This document shows, in pieces, positions 49,885-58,292 of a stretch of DNA of 64,000 nt (positions are counted from its first letter, which is position 1; each line of letters opens with the position of its first letter). The DNA comes from Bog-159 sp963843255 (GTDB lineage: Bacteria; Acidobacteriota; Terriglobia; Bryobacterales; Bryobacteraceae), in contig CAWJJQ010000001.1 in the NCBI GenBank assembly GCA_963843255.1, positions 1 through 64,000 of the forward strand, in the 5' to 3' direction. The notes under the pieces were generated by a model. It saw only the letters and a program-made list of their open reading frames with translations. It did not search any database and was not told the DNA's origin. The position numbers and the translations under genes are program-made.

Positions 49885-51319
49885 ATGTCCGCAGTGCGAC
49901 GATTCCCATTTCCGTCCCGCGGTAACGCGGCGGGATGTTCTGGTGCGCGCCGCGCACGGCTTCGGCGCCATTGCCCTGGCGTCGCTGCTGGATCCGCCCG
50001 CGCAGGCGCGAGAGCGGGTGAACGCGCTGGCCGCTAAACCGCCGCACTTCAAGCCCAAGGCGAAGTCGGTGATTTTCCTGTTCATGGTAGGAGCGCCCAG
50101 CCACATCGACACGTTCGACCCCAAGCCGGCGCTCGAAAAGTACGACGGCCAGTTGCTGCCCGCCAGTTACGGGACCATCGTCAGCGAGTTCACCAAGGGC
50201 GACACGCCGCTGCTCAAGAGCCCCTGGAAGTTCAATAAATACGGGCAATGCGGACGCGAGGTCTCGACGCTCTTTCCGCACCTGGCGCAGCGCGTAGACG
50301 ATTTGTGCTTCGTGCGATCGTTCTATACCGAAAGCACGGTGCACGCGCCGGCCATGTACCAGGTGAACACGGGCCGCATCCTGATGGGATATCCGAGCAT
50401 GGGCTCGTGGATCACGTATGGCCTCGGAAGCGAGAGCGAGAACCTGCCTGCGTACGTGGTGATGCCGCAGCCTGAGGGGACTCCCGAAGGCGGCACGCCC
50501 TGCTGGGGAGCGGGGTTTTTGCCGGCCGTGTACCAAGGAACGGTTTTCCGGCCCGGACCTAACCCGATCATCAATCTGCGTCCGCCGGAGGGCGTCACGC
50601 CGGAAAGGCAGCGGCGCACGCTCGACTTCCTGCAGAGCATGAACGAGATGGACACGCTCGATACGGATACGGAGATGGCCGCGCGCATCAGTTCTTATGA
50701 GCTGGCGTTCCGCATGCAAAGCCATGCGCCGGAAGCCGTGGACATCTCGAAGGAGACCGAAGCAACGCGCAAGTTGTACGGCCTGGACCAGCCGCACACG
50801 ACGGAGTTTGGAACCCGCTGCTTGCTGGCCCGGCGGCTGGTGGAGCGCGGCGTTCGGTTCGTCCAGATCTATTCCGGCGGCGGCCCCGTCTCCATGCAAT
50901 GGGACGCGCACAGCAACCTGGTGGAGAATCACGAAAAAATGTGCGGCATGACGGATCTGCCGGTGGCGGGGCTGCTGGCCGACCTGAAACAGCGCGGCCT
51001 GCTGGAGGAGACCCTGGTGATCTGGGGGGCGGAGTTCGGACGGCTGCCCATGTCGCAAGGGGGCAATGGACGCGACCACAATCCGCACGGATTCACCATG
51101 TGGTTCGCGGGCGGCGGCGTGAAGCCGGGCACTTCGATCGGCGAGACGGACGAGATGGGGCTGCGCGGTGTGGGTGAACGGTATCACATGCGCGACTTCC
51201 ATGCCACCATTCTGCAGTTGCTGGGCCTCGACCAGAACCGCCTATGGTTCCTGCATAACGGCAGAAACGAGAAACTCACCGACTTCGGCGGCAACGTTAT
51301 TAAACCGATGTTGGCCTGA
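49874..51319 (+). CDS. DUF1501 domain protein
   Basis: This 481-residue protein is the usual partner of DUF1549/DUF1553 proteins. It starts with a twin-arginine-like signal (TRRDVLVRAAHGFGAIALAS), and the sulfatase-like core shows FLFMVGAPSHIDTFDPKP, GTRCLLARRLVERGVRFVQI and NGRDHNPHGFTMWFAGGG. It is predicted to be exported and may be an alkaline-phosphatase-superfamily relative of unknown substrate. It begins 11 bp inside the upstream gene. Confidence 0.9.
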   Translation: MSHKCPQCDDSHFRPAVTRRDVLVRAAHGFGAIALASLLDPPAQARERVNALAAKPPHFKPKAKSVIFLFMVGAPSHIDTFDPKPALEKYDGQLLPASYGTIVSEFTKGDTPLLKSPWKFNKYGQCGREVSTLFPHLAQRVDDLCFVRSFYTESTVHAPAMYQVNTGRILMGYPSMGSWITYGLGSESENLPAYVVMPQPEGTPEGGTPCWGAGFLPAVYQGTVFRPGPNPIINLRPPEGVTPERQRRTLDFLQSMNEMDTLDTDTEMAARISSYELAFRMQSHAPEAVDISKETEATRKLYGLDQPHTTEFGTRCLLARRLVERGVRFVQIYSGGGPVSMQWDAHSNLVENHEKMCGMTDLPVAGLLADLKQRGLLEETLVIWGAEFGRLPMSQGGNGRDHNPHGFTMWFAGGGVKPGTSIGETDEMGLRGVGERYHMRDFHATILQLLGLDQNRLWFLHNGRNEKLTDFGGNVIKPMLA

Positions 51320-51462
51320 GGTCTCGATCCAGAGCGCGGGCCGCGGCACAATTTCGAGTTGCATGTGCTGAACCCGCCGCATCCGGTCACGCGCGGATTG
51401 ATCGCCAGTCGGATTCAGCCCTTCGCGCACTTCACGCACGGCCAGCGCGGGCCCGCCGAGGG
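51320..51462 (+). pseudogene. Decayed fragment of a ThuA-like gene
   Basis: The first bases after the DUF1501 stop are similar to an internal part of the ThuA-like genes (22884-23025 and 29314-29455): shared words include GGTCTCGATCCAG, GGGCCGCGGCACAATTT, CATCCGGTCACGCGCG and TCACGCACGGCCAG. The reading equivalent to GPRHNFEVHVLN is recognisable as GPRHNFELHVLN. Many substitutions separate it from the other copies, so it is an old remnant, not part of the recent duplication. Confidence 0.75.
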
Positions 51463-51511
51463 ATGGGACAGACTCGAACCGGGTCCGCTTCCGCTACCAT
51501 CGAAATGAACG

Positions 51512-52291
51512 ATGAGAATTGCGACGTGGAACATTAACTCGGTCCGGCGACGGCTGCCGCTAGTCGTAGACTGGCTGGCCGCAAACAAACCCGACGTGCT
51601 GTGTCTGCAGGAAACTAAGGTGCCCGACAGTGAATTTCCCGCCGCGGCTTTCCGCGATGCCGGATACTTTGCCGCATTCCGCGGCATGAAGGGCTACAAT
51701 GGCGTGGCCACGCTGACTCGGCGCGAGCCCGAAAGCGTGTTTCATGGATTGTGCCCCGGTCCGGACAGTGAAGATGTCCGTATCCTCGAAACCGTGGTAG
51801 GCGGTCTACCTATTGTCAATACCTACGTCCCGCAGGGACACAAGATCGGCACCGATCAGTACGTCTTCAAGCTGGAATGGTTTCACCGCGTACACAGGTA
51901 TTTCGGCGAGCGGCTCGATCCGAATAAACCGGCGATTTGGCTGGGCGATCTAAACGTCGCACCCGAACCAATAGATGTTTACCATCCGGAGCACCGCGTG
52001 AACGATCCCGACTTCCACATCGACGCGCGTGAGGCCTATCAATTCGCTGTCGGATGGGGATTCACTGATGTTTTTCGGAAACTCTATCCTGAGCGGGTGC
52101 AATACACCTACTGGGATTATTTTCGGAATGCCTTCGCGCATAATTGGGGATGGCGCATCGACCACATTCTGGCAACAACTCCGTCCGCCGCGCTTTGCCG
52201 CGCAATAGACGTGGACCTGGAAACACGCCGGGCAACCGGAGCGTCCGATCACGCCGCGGTTTGGGCGGAGTTCGACTACGGTGGCCGTTAG
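51512..52291 (+). CDS. xth: Exodeoxyribonuclease III
   Basis: This 259-residue AP endonuclease/3'-5' exonuclease of the ExoIII family repairs abasic sites. All catalytic blocks are present: MRIATWNINSVRRRLPL with the metal-binding Asn, CLQETKV with the Glu, WLGDLNVAPEPIDVY with the Asp and Asn, WGWRIDHIL, and SDHAAVW with the final catalytic His. The length is standard for bacterial Xth. TACCAT lies 11 bases upstream of the ATG. Confidence 0.95.
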   Translation: MRIATWNINSVRRRLPLVVDWLAANKPDVLCLQETKVPDSEFPAAAFRDAGYFAAFRGMKGYNGVATLTRREPESVFHGLCPGPDSEDVRILETVVGGLPIVNTYVPQGHKIGTDQYVFKLEWFHRVHRYFGERLDPNKPAIWLGDLNVAPEPIDVYHPEHRVNDPDFHIDAREAYQFAVGWGFTDVFRKLYPERVQYTYWDYFRNAFAHNWGWRIDHILATTPSAALCRAIDVDLETRRATGASDHAAVWAEFDYGGR

Positions 52292-52622
52292 GCAACGGAT
52301 CTCTGGCATCCCACGCAGAGAGCGCTCCCCGCCACACAGGACACTGTTTGATAGTGGGTCAGGTACGCTTATAGCCTGGCGCGTCACCCGTAGCACTGCA
52401 CATGACACGGTGCAGGGACGGTGAGGCGCACTGGCTACGGGCGCACTTCGGAACTGCAAGATGGCTGGATCATCCCGTGCGCGGGATGAGGCCGGAAGTG
52501 GTCGATCTCTTTCGCAACTTAGCTTGGGCGTCGCGTTTCCAGCGTTTCGAACCTTTGATTCGCCGCACCTTCGTGGGGGGCTACACTGAAAACAAACGCA
52601 GATATGGCGCGTATTAACGATC
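52292..52622. other. Intergenic region upstream of hicB
   Basis: No gene is supported. A 71-codon open frame (52402-52617) has no recognisable domain or ribosome binding site. A TACACT hexamer near 52581 could serve as the -10 of hicB. Confidence 0.35.
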
Positions 52623-52895
52623 ATGAAAATCTATAGCTTCAAGGTGGTGGTGGAACCGGACGAGGACTCCCAGGGCAATCCGGCATGGTTTGCGCACGTT
52701 CCGGCACTCGAAACCATTGGCGCCGCAACATCAGGCCGCACCAAAGAAGAAGCCCTGCGCCGTATCAATGAAGTCGTCCGGATGATCGTCCAGGAATTCG
52801 TCGAGAATGCCAAGCCGTTGCCCGAAGGCCCGCGCGATTCGGTGGAGGTCGAGGAGGTTTCCCAACTGGAGCCCCGTATCGCCGTCACCGTCTGA
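52623..52895 (+). CDS. hicB: HicB family antitoxin
   Basis: This 90-residue protein has the partial RNase-H fold of HicB antitoxins: KVVVEPDEDSQGNPAWFAHV, then PALETIGAATSGRTKEEALR and a long helix (INEVVRMIVQEFVENAKPLP). It would bind and block the HicA mRNA interferase. There is no C-terminal DNA-binding domain. It is followed 3 bp later by the broken hicA, giving the hicB-hicA order. Confidence 0.82.
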   Translation: MKIYSFKVVVEPDEDSQGNPAWFAHVPALETIGAATSGRTKEEALRRINEVVRMIVQEFVENAKPLPEGPRDSVEVEEVSQLEPRIAVTV

Positions 52896-52898
52896 TTC

Positions 52899-53154
52899 AT
52901 GGGCATCGACTATAGCCGTATCCGTTCGCTCACAGCCCGAGAAATCATCGCCGCCCTAACCCGCGATGGGTTTTATTTCATCCGCCAGAAAGGACCTCAT
53001 CAATGCTATGGACACGCTGATGGCCGCCGCGTCACGGTCGCTCCGCACGGGGAACGGGGACACCTTCACCATTAAGACACTGAAGACGATGATCGAAGTG
53101 CAAGCTCGCTGGACTGAAGCGGATCTCAACCGCCTGCGGATTCTGAAGGGATAA
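52899..53154 (+). pseudogene. hicA: HicA-like mRNA interferase toxin, frameshifted
   Basis: The first frame encodes a HicA double-stranded-RNA-binding-like fold start: LTAREIIAALTRDGFYFIRQ, then KGPHQCYGHADGRRVTV, with the catalytic His in GPHQ. It ends early at a TAA at 52899-53072. The correct C-terminal half (GDTFTIKTLKTMIEVQARW) is in the next frame. The frames join if the four-G run at 53049-53052 is shortened by one base. Either the toxin is inactivated or the run is an assembly error. Confidence 0.75.
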
Positions 53155-53239
53155 GCCAACGGAACTCTGGAACGTCAATGGCGGCGACCGGAACGCCGCG
53201 GCTGAAAGCCGGCCGGGCCGCCTGTGCTAGCGTGAAGAG

Positions 53240-54013
53240 TTGTCCTTCGCTTTCGTCACCTCCGGTATTGGTCCCCCGCTGTTTGCGACGCTGATCGGCG
53301 TGGCTGGCGTATTTCTGGGGCTGTGGCTGACCAGCGCGGGACGCCGCACACGCCTGGTAATCCCGTTCAGCGCTGGCGTGCTCCTGGGTGTGGTTTTATT
53401 TGGGCTGCTGCCAGAGTTGATCGGTGAGGCGGGCTGGATCACTACGGGGGTGTTCTTCGCCGGCGGTTATGGCCTGTTGTTTCTGATCAACCGGCGGGTG
53501 GCGCCGATTTGCCCGACGTGCTCGCATGACCACGATCATGACGCTTGCCGGACAGCGCTGCACGGATTCGCCGCGCCGCTGATCGGGGCCAGCATGCTGC
53601 ACAGCTTTTTCGACGGGTGGAGCCTGGCTGCGGTACAACTGGCGTCGGAACACGGGATCCGGCTGGCGGTGGTGCTGGCGGTCGCGCTGCACAAGATCCC
53701 CGAGGGGATGGCACTGGGGGCGATTGTGCGGGCGTCGGTGGCGTCGCGGGCGACGGCCCTGGCGTGGAGCATTGCGGTGGAAGCCGCCACGCTGGCAGGC
53801 GGTGTTCTGGGGCTGGCCATTGCACCGCGTCTGGGCGCACAGTGGATCAGCTATCCGCTGGCGATTGCGGCGGGATGGTTGTTCTATCTGGGGGCGCACG
53901 CTATCCACGAAGAGTGGAGACGGCGCGGGCCGGCGCCGGCGTTCGTTACGGCATTAAGCGGCGTGGCGGGGGCGGCGGCTCTACAGCAGGGCGTCGAGCG
54001 GTGGTTTCGGTAA
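53240..54013 (+). CDS. ZIP family divalent metal transporter
   Basis: This 257-residue protein has eight or so transmembrane helices and the ZIP metal-transport motifs HSFFDGWSL in helix IV and HKIPEGMALGA in helix V. A His/Asp/Cys-rich cytosolic loop (CPTCSHDHDHDAC) lies between helices III and IV. It would import Zn2+, Mn2+ or Fe2+. The start is the TTG at 53240; no better ATG or GTG is in frame. Confidence 0.85.
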   Translation: MSFAFVTSGIGPPLFATLIGVAGVFLGLWLTSAGRRTRLVIPFSAGVLLGVVLFGLLPELIGEAGWITTGVFFAGGYGLLFLINRRVAPICPTCSHDHDHDACRTALHGFAAPLIGASMLHSFFDGWSLAAVQLASEHGIRLAVVLAVALHKIPEGMALGAIVRASVASRATALAWSIAVEAATLAGGVLGLAIAPRLGAQWISYPLAIAAGWLFYLGAHAIHEEWRRRGPAPAFVTALSGVAGAAALQQGVERWFR

Positions 54014-54030
54014 GTCTGCTGCGAGCCTCT

Positions 54031-54087
54031 CTCGCGCGAGTTCCTGTCCTTTCCGGCGGCGCGGACACGCGCCCCTTTGCGCTACCA
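54031..54087. repeat. Partial, inverted copy of the dispersed intergenic repeat
   Basis: Read on the minus strand it begins GGTAGCGCAAAGGGGCGCGT and continues GTCCGCGCCGCC and AGGACAGGAACTCGCG, aligning with the first half of the units at 5639 and 40520. It lies just upstream of cysS. Confidence 0.65.
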
Positions 54088-54103
54088 TAAAAATTCCCCA
54101 GAT

Positions 54104-55510
54104 ATGTCCCTGCGTTTCTACAATACGCTTACGCAACAAGTGGCCGAGTTCGCCCCGCAGCGGGACAATACCGTGCGCATGTATACGTGTGGCCCGACCG
54201 TTTACGATTACGCGCACATCGGCAATTTCCGTACGTTCACATTCGTGGACATCTTACGGCGATGGCTGGCGGCCAGCGGCTTCCGGCTGGATCACGTGAT
54301 GAACATCACGGACGTGGACGATAAAATCATCCGCAACGCGGTGGCGCGCGGCGCTTCGCTCGAACAATACACGGCGCACTATAAGCAGGCATTTCGCGAC
54401 GATTGCACACTGCTGCGCCTCCAGACCCCGGAACATGTGGTGCCGGCGACCGAACATATTCACCAGATGGCGGAGGCCATCGGCCGGCTGACGGCGGGCG
54501 GCCATACGTACGAAAGCGACGGCTCGATTTATTTCCGCATTTCCACTTTTCCGGAATACGGCAAGCTGTCGCACAATGATTTCAGCGGCATCCGTGCAGG
54601 GGTGCGGGTGGATGTGGACGAATACGAGAAGGCCGACGCACGCGATTTCGCGTTATGGAAGGCGCCCAAGGACGGCGAGTTTTTCTGGGACGAGGAGATT
54701 GGGCCCGGGCGGCCGGGATGGCACATCGAGTGCAGCGTGATGGCGATTGAGTATCTGGGCGATACGCTGGATATTCACGCGGGCGGCGTGGACCTGATTT
54801 TTCCGCATCATGAAAACGAGATCGCGCAATCGGAGTCGCTTACCGGGAAACAGTTCGCACGCTTCTGGCTGCACGCCGAATTTCTGATGGTGGAAGGGCA
54901 GAAGATGTCGAAATCGCTGGGGAATTATTTCACCCTGCGCGATATTCTGGGACGCGGGTATGCGCCGGAGGCGGTGCGGTACCTGCTGGCGTCGGTGCCT
55001 TACCGCAAGACGCTCAACTTCACGTTTGACGGGCTGCAATCGGCCAAGACGGCCATCGAGCGGCTGCGCAATTTCAAGTTGCGGCTGGAGACGGGCGCAT
55101 TCGCCGATGGAGTGAACGAGGCACTAACGGGCCGCACGGCCCAGGCGCGGGCGCAATTCACCGCCGCCATGGATGATGATTTGAATACTGCGGAAGCGCT
55201 GGCGGCCATGTTCGAGTACGTGCGGGACGTCAATACGGCGATGGACGCGGGCGATGTGCGGGCGGGCAACCAGGCGCCGGCGCTCGAATTTCTGGCGCGG
55301 TTCGATGCCGTTTTCGACGTGCTGCAGGCTACCGCCGAGAGCGGGCAGATGGGCGACGCGGAAATCGAAGCGCAGATTCAGGCGCGCAACGAGGCCAAGA
55401 AGGCGCGCGATTTCGCGAAGTCGGACCAGATCCGCCGGCAATTACTGGAGCAGGGAATTATTTTGGAGGACACCAAGGCGGGGACGCGCTGGAAAAGGAA
55501 GTCATCGTGA
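54104..55510 (+). CDS. cysS: Cysteinyl-tRNA synthetase
   Basis: This 468-residue class I aminoacyl-tRNA synthetase charges tRNA-Cys. It has the zinc-binding and ATP-binding block CGPTVYDYAHIGNFRTF (HIGN), WHIECSVM and HPHHENEIAQSE-like zinc ligands (read here as FPHHENEIAQSE), and KMSKSLGN. The C-terminal DALR region follows (ALTGRTAQARAQFTAAMDDD). I chose the ATG at 54104 because it begins SLRFYNTLTQQ, the usual N-terminus. Its stop overlaps the GTG of the next gene, a sulfur amino acid enzyme, by 4 bp. Confidence 0.95.
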   Translation: MSLRFYNTLTQQVAEFAPQRDNTVRMYTCGPTVYDYAHIGNFRTFTFVDILRRWLAASGFRLDHVMNITDVDDKIIRNAVARGASLEQYTAHYKQAFRDDCTLLRLQTPEHVVPATEHIHQMAEAIGRLTAGGHTYESDGSIYFRISTFPEYGKLSHNDFSGIRAGVRVDVDEYEKADARDFALWKAPKDGEFFWDEEIGPGRPGWHIECSVMAIEYLGDTLDIHAGGVDLIFPHHENEIAQSESLTGKQFARFWLHAEFLMVEGQKMSKSLGNYFTLRDILGRGYAPEAVRYLLASVPYRKTLNFTFDGLQSAKTAIERLRNFKLRLETGAFADGVNEALTGRTAQARAQFTAAMDDDLNTAEALAAMFEYVRDVNTAMDAGDVRAGNQAPALEFLARFDAVFDVLQATAESGQMGDAEIEAQIQARNEAKKARDFAKSDQIRRQLLEQGIILEDTKAGTRWKRKSS

Positions 55511-56694
55511 AGATACAAACCAAGGCGGTACACGCGGGCGACCGGAAAAGGACCGGTGGTCACGTGCCGGCCACCACTCCCATTTACACGGCATCGAGCT
55601 ATTTCTACGACAGCATGGAAGAACTGGACCGGGTGTTCGGGCGCGAAGACGCAGGCTATTGCTACGCGCGCTACGACAATCCGACGAATGCGGCGCTGGA
55701 GGAACTGGCGGCGGCTCTCGAGAACGGCCACGGCGCGCTGGCATGCGGCTCGGGGATGATGGCGATCCACATGGCGCTGCTGACGGCGCTGGCGGACCGG
55801 CGGAAATCCGTGGTGGCGGCCAATGCGCTGTACGGAGCCACGGTCAGCCTGCTGATGAACGTGATGGAGCCCGCGGGTGTGAGTGTGCGGTTCGCGGATG
55901 TGTGCGACCTGGAGGCGTTCCGGAAAACGGTGGTGGAGGCGAAGCCGGGATGCGTGCTGGTGGAGACGATTTCGAATCCGCTGCTGCGGGTGGCGCCGCT
56001 CGACCGGATCGCGGAGATCACGCGCGCAGCGGGCGCGGCGCTGGTGGTGGACAACACTTTCGCCACGCCGGTCTTGATGCGCCCGCTGGAACTGGGTGCG
56101 CATTTCACAGTGCACAGCGCGACCAAATACCTGGCGGGCCATGGTGATGTGTTGGGCGGCATGGTGGTGACGGACGAGGCGCATTACGAGGGACTGCGGG
56201 CGCTGGCGCGGGCTATGGGGCCGGTGCTGGGACCGTTTGAGAGCTACCTGACCATGCGCGGCATCAAGACGCTGCCGCTGCGCATGGAGCGGCAGTGCGC
56301 TAATGCGTGCCGGGTGGCGTCGTGGCTGGCGTCGCACGAGGCGGTGGAGCGGGTGTATTTTCCGGCCGACCCGGGGCATCCGGATGCGGCGGAGATCCGG
56401 CGGCTGCTTCCCGCGGGGCTGTACGGCGCGATCGTCAGCTTCGAATTGAAGGGCGCGGGCCGGGAGGGAGTGTTCCGGTTCATGAATGCGCTGGGCATGA
56501 TCGTGCGTGCGACGTCGCTAGGGGACGTGCACTCGATGATGCTGTATCCGACCATGAGCTCGCACCGGGAGATCTCGCCGCGACACAGGGAGCGGATGGG
56601 GATTCGCGATAACCTGGTGCGGCTGTCGGTGGGGATCGAGGCGGTGGAGGATATTATCGCGGACCTGGAGCAGGCGTTAAAAGCCTGCATCTAG
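55507..56694 (+). CDS. PLP-dependent trans-sulfuration enzyme (cystathionine gamma-synthase/lyase or methionine gamma-lyase type)
   Basis: This 395-residue enzyme belongs to the Cys/Met metabolism PLP family. The PLP-binding Lys is Lys207 in HSATKYLAGHGD. Other marks are TPIYTASSYFYDSM, YARYDNPTNAALEELAAALE and GSGMMAIHMALL. Sequence alone does not separate cystathionine gamma-synthase, gamma-lyase and methionine gamma-lyase. The GTGA overlap with cysS suggests coordinated supply of cysteine or sulfur. The end overlaps the convergent dacB-like gene by 18 bp. Confidence 0.88.
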   Translation: MKIQTKAVHAGDRKRTGGHVPATTPIYTASSYFYDSMEELDRVFGREDAGYCYARYDNPTNAALEELAAALENGHGALACGSGMMAIHMALLTALADRRKSVVAANALYGATVSLLMNVMEPAGVSVRFADVCDLEAFRKTVVEAKPGCVLVETISNPLLRVAPLDRIAEITRAAGAALVVDNTFATPVLMRPLELGAHFTVHSATKYLAGHGDVLGGMVVTDEAHYEGLRALARAMGPVLGPFESYLTMRGIKTLPLRMERQCANACRVASWLASHEAVERVYFPADPGHPDAAEIRRLLPAGLYGAIVSFELKGAGREGVFRFMNALGMIVRATSLGDVHSMMLYPTMSSHREISPRHRERMGIRDNLVRLSVGIEAVEDIIADLEQALKACI

Positions 56695-58263
56695 CGGCGC
56701 GTCGTAGGCCGCGGCGGCGATCTCGCCTAATACATTGCCGACGCGATGCATGATCGTTTGCGGATCGCCGTCAGCCATTCCCATGTAGGCGGCGAAGGCG
56801 AGGCGGCGGCCGTCCCTGCGATCGAGGTAGCCGGCGATGCCTTTGCCGGTGATCATCAGCGAATGATTCAGCAGGTCCGACCGGCCCAGCGTTCCGGTCT
56901 TGGCGTAGACGTGGCCGGCCGCCGGGGAATCGGTCTGAATGTCCCAGAGCGTTCCGTCTCTGCCCAGCACCGGCAGGGCTTTCAGAAAAATGGGGAAGAG
57001 CCGGTCCTGGCGCGCCATGGAGATCAGGTAGTGCACCATGAAATCCGGCGTGAAATAAGCATCGCCGCCGGCGCCGTCGCTCTGGCTCGCGCCAAAGATA
57101 TCGAGGCCGGCGTGCTTCAAAAACCTATTTTCGAGGTCGAAGCCGGCCTGCACCGAATCTTCGCGGTTCTTGCCGAGCACCGCGCCTAAGATGTAGGGCG
57201 TCGCGCTGGCGTGCAGGTTCTGGCTTACCTTCAGGGTGACTTTGACCTCTTCGGCGAACGGCGGCGAGATGTGGTCGGCCACCTGATCCTCCGGTTTGTA
57301 AAACGGCTCGAGTGTCTGCGCAGGCGGCTTGAAGTTCAGGTCGGCAGTGGCGGAGACGCCCGCGTCGCGCAGCGCCTCGACAAACGTCATCTGGGCGAAG
57401 CGGCTGGGCTCGGGCACGCGGTAGGTGCGCAGGAGAGACGATCCGGCGGGAACCGCGCCTTGCACGGTCACCTTGTAGCTGCCATCGGGCTGGCGCTCGT
57501 CGGCGAACGCGATATTGGCGCCGCTACCGGCGGGGCCGGTCTTGAGCTGGCTGGCGACGTGGACATAGGCGGTGGCGGGCGATAGGGAGATGCGGGGCGC
57601 GGAGCCTTCGGCCGCGGCCGTGATGGTCACATCGATCAGGTTGTCATTGACCACGATGGGCGAGATCACCACGTCGGTGCCGAGTTCGCGCTCGCCTTCG
57701 GGGAAGAGGCTCGTATCGATGATGACGTGTCCGGAGATCTTCTTGATTCCGGCCTTTGCAACCTGGCCAGCCAGTTCGCGGATCACAGCCAGCGGGTCGC
57801 CAGGGACTACGCGGGCGCCGCCGGGCAGCGAGTCGTAGGCGTGATCCTGATTTTGGAAAGCCAGCGTGCCATCGGGCTGAATGCGATTGGACAAGTTGGG
57901 ATCACCGGAGGCCACCAGCACCAGGTCACCCGTGAGAGTGCCGGCGCCATCCACAGGGCCGGTGCGATAGACGCGCGTGTGAAACCGGTAATCGGGGCCA
58001 AGCAGCGCGAGCGCGGTGCCCTCGGTGAGCAGTTTGGTGGTGGAAGCGGCCACGAAGAACTGCTGCTCGTTGAGTTGATAGAGCGGTTGGTCTGAGTCGA
58101 GGGCGCGGAACTCCATGCCGAAGCGCGCGTGCCGGTATTCGGCGCGGCTCATGATGGCGGCGATGCGCTCGCCGAGCGCTGCGGAGGATTGTGCGCGGCA
58201 CTCACTGTGATCATGGGGCCACAGCATCGCCGCGAGCGCCAGTAGTCGGAAGATTCCTTTCAT
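56677..58263 (-). CDS. dacB: D-alanyl-D-alanine carboxypeptidase/endopeptidase (PBP4 type)
   Basis: This 528-residue peptidoglycan enzyme (peptidase S13 family) has all three penicillin-binding motifs: SxxK as STTK in VAASTTKLLTEG, SxN as SQN in KVSQNLHASATP, and KTG in VYAKTGTLGRS. A signal peptide (LLALAAMLWPHDHSECRA) exports it to the periplasm, where it trims or cleaves peptide cross-links. The length fits the family with its inserted domains. It diverges from the amidohydrolase gene with an overlapping predicted -10. Confidence 0.9.
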   Translation of the reverse strand: MKGIFRLLALAAMLWPHDHSECRAQSSAALGERIAAIMSRAEYRHARFGMEFRALDSDQPLYQLNEQQFFVAASTTKLLTEGTALALLGPDYRFHTRVYRTGPVDGAGTLTGDLVLVASGDPNLSNRIQPDGTLAFQNQDHAYDSLPGGARVVPGDPLAVIRELAGQVAKAGIKKISGHVIIDTSLFPEGERELGTDVVISPIVVNDNLIDVTITAAAEGSAPRISLSPATAYVHVASQLKTGPAGSGANIAFADERQPDGSYKVTVQGAVPAGSSLLRTYRVPEPSRFAQMTFVEALRDAGVSATADLNFKPPAQTLEPFYKPEDQVADHISPPFAEEVKVTLKVSQNLHASATPYILGAVLGKNREDSVQAGFDLENRFLKHAGLDIFGASQSDGAGGDAYFTPDFMVHYLISMARQDRLFPIFLKALPVLGRDGTLWDIQTDSPAAGHVYAKTGTLGRSDLLNHSLMITGKGIAGYLDRRDGRRLAFAAYMGMADGDPQTIMHRVGNVLGEIAAAAYDAPLDAGF

Positions 58264-58276
58264 ACAGGGCTTCCAT

Positions 58277-58286
58277 TCTATACAAT
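58277..58286. promoter_or_regulatory. Overlapping divergent -10 elements
   Basis: Plus-strand TACAAT (58281-58286) ends six bases before the ATG at 58293. Minus-strand TATAGA (58277-58282) ends 13 bases before the dacB ATG. The two hexamers share two bases. Confidence 0.45.
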
Positions 58287-58292
58287 CAGAGC

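Noticed and set aside
49739..51202. 487-codon minus-strand open frame opposite the DUF1501 gene
   Set aside because: Mirror frame; the plus-strand protein has all family blocks.
52402..52617. 71-codon open frame upstream of hicB
   Set aside because: No ribosome binding site, no recognisable family, and it overlaps the region expected to hold the hicB promoter.
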